Assembly (NCBI GenBank): GCA_002317355.1
Contig: DCJC01000057.1
Span: 1-20,737, forward strand
From: Prevotellaceae bacterium UBA1710
Lineage (GTDB): Bacteria; Bacteroidota; Bacteroidia; Bacteroidales; Bacteroidaceae
DNA length: 20,737 nt
Reading direction: 5' to 3'
Below the pieces are notes generated by a model that did no database searches, was not told the origin of the DNA, and saw only the letters and a program-made list of their open reading frames with translations. Positions 1-7,053 of the stretch are shown one piece after another. A program made the position numbers and the translations under genes. How positions within the stretch are numbered: the stretch's first letter is position 1; each line of letters opens with the position of its first letter.

Positions 1-45
1 ACAAATTACTTGGTTACCTTTTGCGCACAAAGTAGATAGGTAATT

Positions 46-64
46 AACGTGAATTCGAAAAATT
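46..64. repeat. Left copy of a direct repeat flanking the transposase remnant
   Basis: AACGTGAATT followed by CGAAAAATT is seen here and, with two extra bases (AC) between the halves and one A fewer in the second, at 1256-1275 on the far side of the broken transposase gene, in the same orientation. The pair could mark the ends of a former mobile unit, but the match is short and AT-rich, so this is tentative. Confidence 0.35.
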
Positions 65-90
65 AAATCTGTTGGCAGCAAGCTGCTTTT

Positions 91-237
91 AACTGACAAT
101 AATTCTTCGCTTTGGCTCAGGCACTTCGTGGAGTCCCAATCTTACCAATCTTTTTCCAATAAACATTGGAGTGCAGAACCAAAATTTCACAAATTTAAGA
201 TTGTAAAGATTGTGAAGATTGGTAATTTTTGTCAGTT
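91..237. repeat. Nested inverted repeat upstream of transposase remnant
   Basis: Three nested pairs of arms are visible: an outer pair at 91-104 and 224-237 (13 of 14 complementary), a middle pair at 136-153 and 205-222 (16 of 18), and a small perfect hairpin TCCAAT-aaac-ATTGGA at 155-170. The whole stretch could fold into one long stem. A reading frame on the minus strand across it (89-274) has no recognisable protein content. Position just 5' of a REP-associated transposase remnant suggests a related non-coding repeat, but this is inference. Confidence 0.5.
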
Positions 238-323
238 CAGCACCAAAGGTGCGTATTAATATTGAGGAGTACAAATTGGTCGAACTGACGTTAGGTTAGG
301 GTGCCAGTAATACAGTTATTTCC

Positions 324-1156
324 ATGAATAGTAAATCTTCATATCGTCCACATAATCCGGGGCATGACTATTATGCGCCTGGTGTATATCTCATCACTCT
401 TGTGGTGAGGAACAGAGAGCGTAACCATGAATTGCTCGGCAGGCTGAATGGTGATGTGAAGGCACCAGCGGTGGTGAATACGGAGGTGGGGAAGGTGGTG
501 ATCAACCTCTCTGGGACGATGACTATGACGATACTATATGCCTTACTGATGCGGCAGGTGCTATTGATAAGCGGCATTTCGATGCTATGGTGCGCTATGT
601 GGCGGATAATCCGCGAAGGGCGGTAATAAGGTATGCACGCCCCGAGTTTATGAAGCGATGCTTGCATATCAGAATCGGGAATCGCGACTATGCAGCCTTC
701 GGTAATCTATTCTTGTTGCGATGGGCGAGGAAGGTGCAGGTGTTCTGTCATCGGATGGCGCCTGACCGCCGCACTCCATACGAGAAAACGGAAGCCTATC
801 GCCGTGAGTGTGCTGAATGGAAACGCCAGATGATGCAGGGCGCCACAGTGATAGTGACACCGGGAATCAGTATGGGTGAGCGAATGATAAAGGATAGGTG
901 CATAGAGCGCGGGTATCCGCTCATACATCTGCAGAAAGAGCCGATAGGCAGATACTGGAAACCTGAGCTGAAACGCTTTGAGGCTTGTGCCAATGGTGCG
1001 CTGCTCATCCTTGCTCCATGGAAGCCGGAAACGATTGGCATGGTGAATGGTGTGCCTGCAGAAACTGATTACTCGATTTTCCATAACCTCAATCACCTTG
1101 TGGAGGAGATATGCAGTTTTGATGGTGATGCGAGGGTAATTTATAATGAAAAATAA
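324..1156 (+). pseudogene. REP-associated tyrosine (HUH) transposase remnant, catalytic core deleted
   Basis: Two frames together make a truncated Y1/HUH transposase-like protein of the type common in Bacteroidota. Frame one starts at 324 with MNSKSSYRPHNPGHDYYAPG and a typical N-terminal beta strand (GVYLITLVVRNRERNH), running to about Val-60 (EVGKVV). Homology resumes in another frame near 500 with DQPLWDDDYDDTICLTD, then HFDAMVRYVADNPRRA, and continues to the stop at 1156 (189 codons from the ATG at 587). The part in between, which in intact members carries the His-hydrophobe-His metal site and the catalytic Tyr, is absent, and the two pieces are out of frame. The gene is therefore almost certainly dead. 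The C-terminal half is open and could still be translated from 587, but would lack any catalytic residue. The family assignment rests on remembered sequence features and is fairly secure; the deletion is seen directly. Confidence 0.72.
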
Positions 1157-1255
1157 CTGCTGTTGCGATAATTTTTGCTAAAATAGTGTTATTTTACTGA
1201 GAATAAGGACATTACAGCATATTATTCATTTTTTGATTTGATTTCGCTTCGCGGG

Positions 1256-1400
1256 AACGTGAATTACCGAAAATTGCCCGTAAATTTTATCGAAAATTGA
1301 AAATCAGGGCGTTACAAGAATAATTTACGAATAAATTTGCGGGTCATTTACGGACATTTACGTGCGCCGCAGGCAAACAACAAATTATCGCATCAGTACT
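1256..1400. repeat. Intergenic repeats with recurring AATTTACG units; right copy of flanking repeat
   Basis: No gene is seen between 1157 and 1591. 1256-1275 repeats the sequence at 46-64. It is followed by several copies of short units (AAATTTTA, AATTTACG, CATTTACG twice, on one strand or the other) up to the base-rich CGTGCGCCGCAGG near 1360-1373. The tract lies directly 3' of the transposase remnant and may be its former repeat substrate; that link is inferred. Confidence 0.4.
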
Positions 1401-1568
1401 AATTAATAATTAATAATTAATAATGGATAATGGAAAGTGAAGAATTAAAAATACAATGAGGCAGGCTCGTATTTTTAATCCTTCACTTTTTTATTTATGA
1501 ATATTTCTGCTTAATCTTTGTTTTTGATTGTTGAATGTTAATTATTAATTGTTAATTGTTAATTATTA
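1401..1568. repeat. Inverted TTAAT repeat arrays around a hairpin
   Basis: 1401-1424 is a short array of AATTAATAATTAATA units; 1538-1568 is an array of TTAATTATTAATTG units that reads roughly as its inverse. Between them lies a 20-bp-stem hairpin (1435-1488). Such arrays are frequent between Bacteroidota genes. Confidence 0.55.
1434..1490. terminator. Large hairpin, probable bidirectional terminator
   Basis: The arms at 1435-1454 and 1469-1488 pair over about 20 bases with one mismatch around a 14-base loop, with an A run on the left and a T run (CACTTTTTT) on the right. This is a good intrinsic terminator for the minus-strand glycosidase gene ending at 1592 and for anything transcribed rightwards from the transposase remnant. 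Confidence 0.6.
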
Positions 1569-1591
1569 ATTTTTCATTTTTCATTTTTCAT

Positions 1592-3949
1592 TTATTTCAC
1601 CGTTGTCTCTGAGAAGTAGAACTCGCGGAGTGGCTTGTTGGTCTTGTCGCCTGTGAGGGTGATGTCCTGACTAAGTTTGATGTTCTGTGATGAAGCACCA
1701 ATCTTGATAGTGAACTTACCTGGAGCGATGTTCCACTGGCGGTTGCCATCGGTGTTGGTGTAGAAGCCGAACTGCTCGGTGTACATCTTGATGGAAACGG
1801 TCTTTGTCTCGCCCTTCTCAAGATGAACGCGTGCAAAGCCCTGAAGCTGTATTGGACGGATGTTCTGATCCTTTGAGGTAGGAGAGAGATAGAGCTGTGC
1901 AATCTCGTCTGCTGCTACGTTGCCGGTATTCTTTACATTGAATGTGAGGGTTACAGCCTCGTCGGATGTCTTTGCCTCGTTGGCGATCTTCAGGTCGCTA
2001 TACTCGAATGTGCTGTAGCTGAGACCATGTCCGAATGGCCACTGGATGCGTGAATCCTTAGTGTCGGAATAGTTGTAGCAGATAGGCTCATTGAGCTCTA
2101 CGTTAGGGTAGCTGACACTGAGCTTAGCAGATGGAGAAATCTTGCCGTAGAGGATATCTGCAAGTGCGTTGCCGCCTTCCTCGCCCGGATACCAAGCCTC
2201 AATGATAGCAGCACAGCCTTTTATGATTTTCTCAGAAAGAGGCATTGCGCGACCACCAAAGAGAACGAGTACGACAGGCTTGCCGGTAGCGATGAGTGAC
2301 TCAACATACTGTTCCTGCTTGCCAGGAAGACGGATGCCCTTGCGGTCACGGTTCTCACCGCAAAGCATTACGTTCTCACCCATAGCAGCAATGATGACAT
2401 CACTTTCCTTTGCCATATTGAGAGCCTCTGCTGCGTTAGCCTTCTCGCCAGACTCCACCTTACGATGAAGAATCTCATACTCCCATGCACGCTCGTCGCC
2501 TGCACCTACTACATCATACTTTGTCTCAATCTCCTCAGTCCAGTCGCAACCGCGTGAATACTTGAGGTTGAAGCCCTGAGGCATGCGCTTGGTCATTCCC
2601 TCGTTGAGAGTAGCGATATGAGGATTCTCGCTGCCTACGTCAGTCTTCTTCCAGAAATAAGCCATTGAAGGATAGCTGTAGTCGCCACACATAGCCCACA
2701 TAGAGTTTGCGTTAGGGCCAGTGAGGAGAATGTTAGGTGTCTTGGTCTGAAGAGGAAGAATGCCGTTATTCTCAAGAAGAACGATAGACTGTGAAGCAAT
2801 GTCGAACGCAGTCTGGCGATCCTCTGGTGAATCGAGTGTGATGTCATCCTTGCTATAGAGATAAGCATCCTTATCGAACATGCCGAGACGGAACTTATGC
2901 TTGAGTACGTTCTTCACAGCACGCTCGAATGTCTCAGGCTTTACAAGACCTTTCTTCATAGCCTCAGGAAGAAGGGCGTAGTTAGAGCCGTTAGGGAAGT
3001 CAACGTCGTTGCCTGCGTTGATAGCGGCAGCAGCACGCTGCATATTGTCTTCGAGGTCAGGAATCTGGTCGATGGCTGTATAGTCGCTCACGATAACGCC
3101 GTCGAAGCCTACATAGCCACGAAGGATGTCGGTGAGGATTTCTGCGTTAGCCACGCAGTTGGTGCCATGAACAGCGTGATAGCCAGGCATCACCATGCGG
3201 TTTTCTGTCAGACGGATCATAGCCTCGTGTGGCATGAGGATTTCCTCCATCATCTCCTTCTCATCGGCATCACCGCCACCGCCATAGCCAAGATAGTGCT
3301 TAGAGCAGGTGCTGACACCTTTCTTCAGACCGCCATCCTGCAAGCCTCTAACGAAGGCTGTTCCGAAGGCAGCAGAAAGGTATGCGTCCTCACCATATGA
3401 TTCCTCAAGACGGTTGAATGATGGTGTGCGGCAAACATCCACCATAGGTGAGAGTGACTGCAAACCACCCATCTTACGCATCTCGATGCCAGTCTGCTTG
3501 GTCTTGAGCTCAGCGAGTTCGGTGTTGAATGAGCATGCCTGTCCAATCTGCTGTGGGTAGATGGTGGCATCCTGAGTGTTGATACCTGTGAGCACCTCCT
3601 CATGGAAGAGGGCAGGAATTCCGTTAGGTGTATTGTTGATGAGCCAATCCTGAAGCTGAGCCACGCGGTCACGGAGCTGGTTGGCTGGCATTGGCTTCTG
3701 ACTTGCATACTGAGAGAAGTGTCCCATGCCATTAGGTATGAGCTTACGGCACTGTGCGGTATCGAGCTTGCCTGACTCATCGAAGAGGTCGTCCATGAAG
3801 CGGCTCTGGAGCTGTGCCAGACGCTCTTCCTGCGACATCTTGTTGTAGAGTTCGTCAACCTGTTGGTCGTAATTTTCTACTGTTGCTGGGTTGTTGCAAC
3901 CAGCTAAGGCTGTTGCGGTTAGGAGCATTGTTGCTATTTTCTTGTTCAT
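1592..3949 (-). CDS. bglX: Glycoside hydrolase family 3 lipoprotein (beta-glucosidase/xylosidase-like)
   Basis: A 785-residue GH3 enzyme, probably cutting beta-linked glucose or xylose from plant oligosaccharides outside the inner membrane. A lipoprotein signal ends in LAGC with Cys-18. The N-terminal (alpha/beta)8 domain spans about 35-360, with KHYLGYG at 217-223, MPGYHAVHG at 254-262 and the nucleophile in GVIVSDY (Asp-289). The C-terminal GH3 domain (about 385-640) starts at SIVLLENNGILPL and carries GENRDRKGIRLPGKQ, where Glu-532 is the candidate acid/base. AWYPGEEGGNALADILYG and a fibronectin III-like domain follow to the end, giving the full BglX domain order. It appears to be monocistronic: a terminator of the upstream minus-strand operon lies at 4041-4076 and its own at 1434-1490. 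The symbol is by family resemblance; the exact sugar specificity cannot be read from the sequence. Confidence 0.88.
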   Translation of the reverse strand: MNKKIATMLLTATALAGCNNPATVENYDQQVDELYNKMSQEERLAQLQSRFMDDLFDESGKLDTAQCRKLIPNGMGHFSQYASQKPMPANQLRDRVAQLQDWLINNTPNGIPALFHEEVLTGINTQDATIYPQQIGQACSFNTELAELKTKQTGIEMRKMGGLQSLSPMVDVCRTPSFNRLEESYGEDAYLSAAFGTAFVRGLQDGGLKKGVSTCSKHYLGYGGGGDADEKEMMEEILMPHEAMIRLTENRMVMPGYHAVHGTNCVANAEILTDILRGYVGFDGVIVSDYTAIDQIPDLEDNMQRAAAAINAGNDVDFPNGSNYALLPEAMKKGLVKPETFERAVKNVLKHKFRLGMFDKDAYLYSKDDITLDSPEDRQTAFDIASQSIVLLENNGILPLQTKTPNILLTGPNANSMWAMCGDYSYPSMAYFWKKTDVGSENPHIATLNEGMTKRMPQGFNLKYSRGCDWTEEIETKYDVVGAGDERAWEYEILHRKVESGEKANAAEALNMAKESDVIIAAMGENVMLCGENRDRKGIRLPGKQEQYVESLIATGKPVVLVLFGGRAMPLSEKIIKGCAAIIEAWYPGEEGGNALADILYGKISPSAKLSVSYPNVELNEPICYNYSDTKDSRIQWPFGHGLSYSTFEYSDLKIANEAKTSDEAVTLTFNVKNTGNVAADEIAQLYLSPTSKDQNIRPIQLQGFARVHLEKGETKTVSIKMYTEQFGFYTNTDGNRQWNIAPGKFTIKIGASSQNIKLSQDITLTGDKTNKPLREFYFSETTVK

Positions 3950-3953
3950 TTTA

Positions 3954-4034
3954 GGTTTTAAGGACTTTAGGGACTTTAGAGTCTTTAGGATTTTAATGAC
4001 TTTAAAGTCTTTGGCGTCTTTAGAGTCTTTGGGG
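3954..4034. repeat. Short-period GACTTTA/TAAAGTC repeat tract upstream of the GH3 gene
   Basis: The tract consists of recurring 8-12 base units such as GGACTTTAG, AGAGTCTTTAG and the perfect palindrome GACTTTAAAGTC (3998-4009). It fills the whole leader between the upstream terminator and the GH3 start codon, so it must hold or adjoin the promoter, although no TAnnTTTG box was found in it. Confidence 0.6.
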
Positions 4035-4040
4035 ATTAGC

Positions 4041-4076
4041 CTAAAACACCGTCCCTGATAGAGGTCAGAGACGGTG
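4041..4076 (-). terminator. Intrinsic terminator of the YtxH/holin-like operon
   Basis: CACCGTC (4047-4053) pairs with GACGGTG (4070-4076), with an inner CTGA/TCAG pairing. On the minus strand the stem is followed by TTTTAGG. It lies 20 bases after the stop of the last operon gene. Confidence 0.75.
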
Positions 4077-4096
4077 AATCTGATACATTTAAAGAG

Positions 4097-4345
4097 TTAT
4101 TTTTGAATGAATTTCTTGTAGAGTTTCCAACCAAGTAGTGCACCATCGATAAGGCCCATACTTGATGAAGCCATTGCAAGGATGCGCTGGGTAGGAGTTT
4201 TTGGAGTTGCTTGTTTCTTCGGGTGGAAGAGGGCATTCCATGTAGTCTTGATTTCGTGCTCGCTGCGCTGAATCTCTTTGTTCAGTTCAAGCTTACGTGC
4301 GCGGATTGTCAAGAGTGACTGATATTTTTGTGATTCTTCTGTCAT
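4097..4345 (-). CDS. Small conserved protein of unknown function, third gene of envelope operon
   Basis: This 82-residue protein is not assigned to a named family. The first 35 residues are charged and likely helical (RARKLELNKEIQRSEHEIKT), the middle is basic (HPKKQATPKTPTQR), and the end has a weakly hydrophobic helix (MASSSMGLIDGALLGWKLYKKF) that could sit on or in the membrane. Its ATG overlaps the TGA of the preceding holin-like gene in an ATGA junction, so the two are translationally coupled. The function is probably tied to that membrane protein, but nothing in the sequence states what it does. Confidence 0.75.
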   Translation of the reverse strand: MTEESQKYQSLLTIRARKLELNKEIQRSEHEIKTTWNALFHPKKQATPKTPTQRILAMASSSMGLIDGALLGWKLYKKFIQK

Positions 4346-4698
4346 ACCTCTTCTAATAAAATCTCAGCAAGGAGTTTGACGAGTGGACGCTCAATCCAAG
4401 CTTTCTTGCGAACGTAAACAATGATGAGTAGCAGCAGGTAAATGCCTGCTACACAAAGGAATCCAAGTGGGGTAGAGCCAAGAAGTCCTCCCAGCGAATA
4501 TGCTACGGCAAATGATAGACAGATGGCGATTGCGCATACGAAAAGCAAGAGCACGAAGCCGAGGATAAGAGCGGAAATGATCTTTACCGTCTTCTCTGTG
4601 GCATCGAGCTTGAGCATCTCCAGCTTCAAGCCTCCATACTGCTTGAGTTGCTCAACGAGCTGCGCAATTGTCTCTATGTTATTGTCGCTGGAAAACAT
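4342..4698 (-). CDS. Holin-X-like (phage holin superfamily III) membrane protein
   Basis: The 118-residue inner-membrane protein has an N-terminal amphipathic segment (IETIAQLVEQLKQYGGLKLEMLKLDATEKT) and two strong transmembrane helices at about 40-65 (ISALILGFVLLLFVCAIAIC) and 75-97 (GFLCVAGIYLLLLIIVYVRK). A charged tail follows. This layout matches the DUF1469/Holin-X group of chromosomal proteins, which despite the name are not phage genes and have no proven lytic role. It lies four bases after the YtxH-like gene and overlaps the next gene by four. No phage genes are nearby. Confidence 0.75.
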   Translation of the reverse strand: MFSSDNNIETIAQLVEQLKQYGGLKLEMLKLDATEKTVKIISALILGFVLLLFVCAIAICLSFAVAYSLGGLLGSTPLGFLCVAGIYLLLLIIVYVRKKAWIERPLVKLLAEILLEEV

Positions 4699-4702
4699 CT
4701 AA

Positions 4703-4912
4703 TTAAGCGAGCTCTGCGTCCTGTACTTCTTCTACGAGTTCCTCAACCTGCTTGCGAGTGAGCTTGATATCGTGCTTGTCGCAGAAATCCTTTACTGCGT
4801 CAGTAAGTTTGTTGCGTGTGTCTTTACCTGCTTCAGGAGCAAGAAGAATACCGAGGGCTGCGCCTGCAACGGCTCCGCCGAGAAATGCGCCAATGTAACC
4901 TAATGCTTTCAT
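4703..4912 (-). CDS. YtxH domain protein
   Basis: The 69-residue protein has a glycine/alanine-rich membrane helix at the N-terminus (IGAFLGGAVAGAALGILLAP) directly followed by EAGKDTRNKL, the signature of YtxH-domain proteins, and then a charged coiled tail rich in Glu and Lys. YtxH proteins are small membrane-anchored proteins often linked to general or envelope stress; the biochemical role is unknown. It is first in a three-gene operon with its own promoter at 5016-5048. Confidence 0.85.
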   Translation of the reverse strand: MKALGYIGAFLGGAVAGAALGILLAPEAGKDTRNKLTDAVKDFCDKHDIKLTRKQVEELVEEVQDAELA

Positions 4913-5015
4913 AATTTGATTATTTAAAAAATGATTATTAAATTGTTGTCTTTTGTTTAGATGTTATTCAAGTTGGATGCGGTAATTCTTATTGCCGCCT
5001 TGATTTCTTTCAAGT

Positions 5016-5048
5016 GCAAAGATATGAAATCTTTTCTTAAAATGCAAA
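5016..5048 (-). promoter_or_regulatory. Bacteroidota-type promoter of the YtxH operon
   Basis: Read on the minus strand, TTTG (5045-5048), a 20-base spacer and TATCTTTGC (5016-5024) match the TTTG-N19/20-TAnnTTTG consensus. Start of transcription would fall near 5009, about 95 bases before the ATG. Confidence 0.75.
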
Positions 5049-5161
5049 AGTTTTAGTGTTAAAAACCTTAAATATCCCGTTCTTATGCGTGTAAATGACT
5101 TTTTTCCTACTTATTTAACAAACTTTATGTGCTTTTTCTTTTTTATATAAGTGTTTTTTCG

Positions 5162-5169
5162 TAATTTTG
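5162..5169 (+). promoter_or_regulatory. Probable -7 box of the SPOR-ruvX-def operon
   Basis: TAATTTTG fits TAnnTTTG and lies about 50 bases before the ATG at 5220. No clean TTTG is seen at the -33 position, only a T-rich run. Confidence 0.5.
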
Positions 5170-5219
5170 TGCACAGATTTCAATATTGAATTAATAAAAA
5201 CTATAATAATTATAGAGAC

Positions 5220-5855
5220 ATGAAGAAGATAGTTATCAATGGCGCAGCTTTGTTGGCTGTAGCATTTTTAGCAAGTTGTGGTGCAGCTAACCAACAGAAT
5301 GCTTATCGTAAAGCTTATGAGAAGGCTAAGGCTCAGGAGGAAATCGTTGAGCAGCAGCCACAGCAGAATATGGCTCAGCCTGTTTATCAGCAGCCACAGT
5401 ATCAGCAGCAGCCACAGTACGTACAGCAGCAGCCACAGTATGTTCAGCAGCAGCCACAGTACGTTCAGCAGCAGCCACAGCAGCAGTATGTTCAGCAACA
5501 GCCACAGCAGCAGTACGTTCAGCAGCAGGTTGTTCAGCAGCAGCCACAGCAGCAGTATGTTCAGCCAGCTAATGACAATGTTCCAGTTCGTCAGGAGCGT
5601 CTTACAGTTGTAAATGGTGCAGGCCTTAAGGCTTTCTCTGTAGTTGTAGGTTCTTTCGGTGTAAAGGCTAATGCAGAGGGACTTCAGCGCACTCTCATGA
5701 ACTCTGGCTATTCTGCACAGGTTGCATTCAATCAGGAACGTAACATGTATCGTGTAATCGCTTCTACATACGATAACAAGCAGGACGCTATTATGAGCCG
5801 TGATAACCTGAGCGCAAACTACCCAGGTGCATGGTTGCTCTATAACAACAATTAA
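5220..5855 (+). CDS. SPOR domain lipoprotein with Gln-rich repeat linker
   Basis: The 211-residue lipoprotein has a signal ending in LASC with Cys-20. A charged stretch (YRKAYEKAKAQEE) leads into about 80 residues of repeats built on YVQQQPQ (residues about 48-115). A C-terminal SPOR domain follows from about 134 (FSVVVGSFGVKANAEGLQRTL to YPGAWLLY). SPOR domains bind peptidoglycan stripped of stem peptides, usually at division sites, so a role in septation or cell-wall binding is likely; the repeat would act as a flexible tether from the membrane through the periplasm. The stop codon overlaps the ruvX start by one base (TAATG), so it heads a ruvX-def operon. Confidence 0.85.
   Translation: MKKIVINGAALLAVAFLASCGAANQQNAYRKAYEKAKAQEEIVEQQPQQNMAQPVYQQPQYQQQPQYVQQQPQYVQQQPQYVQQQPQQQYVQQQPQQQYVQQQVVQQQPQQQYVQPANDNVPVRQERLTVVNGAGLKAFSVVVGSFGVKANAEGLQRTLMNSGYSAQVAFNQERNMYRVIASTYDNKQDAIMSRDNLSANYPGAWLLYNNN
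5397..5570 (+). repeat. In-frame 21-bp tandem repeats in the SPOR lipoprotein gene
   Basis: Imperfect units of CAGCAGCAGCCACAGTA(C/T)GT code for YVQQQPQ, with one shorter and two longer variants (QQQ insertions). Near-identical copies make unit number prone to change by slippage; changes of whole 21-base units keep the frame. Confidence 0.8.
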
Positions 5856-6265
5856 TGGGCCGCATCCTTTCGATTGATTACGGCCGTAAACGTACAGGAC
5901 TGGCAGTGACCGACCCGCTTAAGATTATAGCTAACGGGTTGACCACTGTCAGTACTCATTTGTTATGGGACTATCTCAATGACTATATCTCTCGCGAACA
6001 GGTAGAGAGAATTGTTATTGGAAAGCCGATGCAAACCAACGGACAGCCAAGCGAAAACCTTGCCAGAGTAGAGGCTTTCGTGAACAGATGGAGGAAGAAC
6101 CATCCGGAACTTCCGATAGAATATGTGGATGAGAGATTCACATCGGTGCTGGCTCATCAGGCTATGATTGACGGCGGACTGAAGAAGAAGGCGCGTCAGG
6201 ATAAAGCTCTCGTTGATGAGATTAGTGCTACGATTATTTTGCAAAGTTACATGCAGTCTATATGA
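5855..6265 (+). CDS. ruvX: Putative Holliday junction resolvase / pre-16S rRNA nuclease YqgF
   Basis: A 136-residue RNase H-fold protein of the YqgF/RuvX family, normal length. The nucleotide/metal-binding acidic residues are in place: Asp-8 in SIDYGRKRTG, Glu-93 in YVDERFTS and Asp-121 in VDEISATIILQ. VIGKPMQTNGQPSE (54-67) is the usual family loop. In Escherichia coli the protein matures the 5' end of 16S rRNA; a Holliday-junction role was proposed from the fold. It starts one base into the stop codon of the SPOR gene and its own stop overlaps the def start (ATGA), so the three genes are translated as a coupled unit. Confidence 0.93.
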   Translation: MGRILSIDYGRKRTGLAVTDPLKIIANGLTTVSTHLLWDYLNDYISREQVERIVIGKPMQTNGQPSENLARVEAFVNRWRKNHPELPIEYVDERFTSVLAHQAMIDGGLKKKARQDKALVDEISATIILQSYMQSI

Positions 6266-6825
6266 TATTACCAATTTATACTTATGGTCAGCCTGTTCTC
6301 CGCAAGGAGGCACAGGATATAACACCTGACTATCCAGAACTTAAGAAGTTTATTGAAGATATGTGGGAAACCCTTGCTGAGAGCGAGGGTATCGGACTTG
6401 CAGCTCCTCAGGTGGGCCGTGACGTTCGTGTAGTGTGCATTGATCTTGATGTGCTTTCAGAGGATCTCCCTGAGTACAAGGATTTCCGCAAAGTGTATAT
6501 CAATGCCCATATTGAAGAATATGATGATACAGAGAAGGATTCTTCAGAGGAAGGATGTCTCTCTCTGCCAGCTATTCACGAGAAGGTGGTTCGTCCTACG
6601 CGCATACGCGTAAAATATATGGATGAGGACTTCCAGGAGCATGACGAGTGGATTGAGGGTTATCTCGCTCGCGTAATGCAGCATGAGTTTGACCATCTTG
6701 ACGGTAAGATGTTCATCGATCGCATCTCTCCACTTCGCAAACAGCTCATCAAGTCAAAGCTCCGTGCTTTGCTTCAGGGAAGATTCCGCTGCAACTACAA
6801 GGTGAGAATTCCTCGTGGAAAGTAA
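6262..6825 (+). CDS. def: Peptide deformylase
   Basis: The 187-residue cytoplasmic metalloenzyme removes the formyl group from the N-terminal methionine of new proteins. All three family motifs are present: GIGLAAPQVG (43-52), EGCLS with the metal-binding Cys-99, and QHEFDHLDG (140-148) with His-141, Glu-142 and His-145. The C-terminal part is slightly longer than in Escherichia coli, with a basic tail (KVRIPRGK), as is usual in Bacteroidota. It is coupled to ruvX by a four-base overlap. No frameshift or missing residue. Confidence 0.97.
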   Translation: MILPIYTYGQPVLRKEAQDITPDYPELKKFIEDMWETLAESEGIGLAAPQVGRDVRVVCIDLDVLSEDLPEYKDFRKVYINAHIEEYDDTEKDSSEEGCLSLPAIHEKVVRPTRIRVKYMDEDFQEHDEWIEGYLARVMQHEFDHLDGKMFIDRISPLRKQLIKSKLRALLQGRFRCNYKVRIPRGK

Positions 6826-6955
6826 ATTTTTTCTTTGGAAAGCAAATTAGGAGAAATTTAAGTCAGTAAATTATTTCTACAACAAGCGTTGATGGAAATT
6901 TGCTTGGTGAGAATAATTTTCCTAAAAATATAATTTACTGAGAATTTACTTTTCA
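6818..6955. repeat. Nested inverted repeats after def
   Basis: CAGTAAATTAT (6864-6874) and ATAATTTACTG (6930-6940) are a perfect 11-base inverted pair. Inside are GCAAATT and AATTTGC, and outside GAAAGTAAATT and AATTTACTTTTC also pair. The region could fold as an extended AT-rich stem and may end the def transcript, although there is no G/C-rich stem plus T run typical of an intrinsic terminator. Confidence 0.5.
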
Positions 6956-7053
6956 TAAGAATATACTTTCAAGGAAACAACTTCCATAGATAATTTGTTT
7001 TCGAAATAATTATGAAGAATAAGGAATGTAAAGCTAATATAATAAGGAGAACA

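Noticed and set aside
89..274. 61-codon open frame on the minus strand
   Set aside because: It crosses the nested inverted repeat, has no recognisable domain and no promoter; repeat structure explains the sequence better.
4342..4698. Prophage because of the holin-like gene
   Set aside because: No other phage gene is near and the holin-X group is mostly chromosomal.
5268..5498. Leucine-rich membrane-like frame opposite the SPOR gene
   Set aside because: It is the antisense of the CAG/CCA-rich repeat tract, which gives Leu/Trp codons by composition.
5397..5570. CRISPR-like array
   Set aside because: Repeats are contiguous, lack spacers and code for a periodic peptide in frame.
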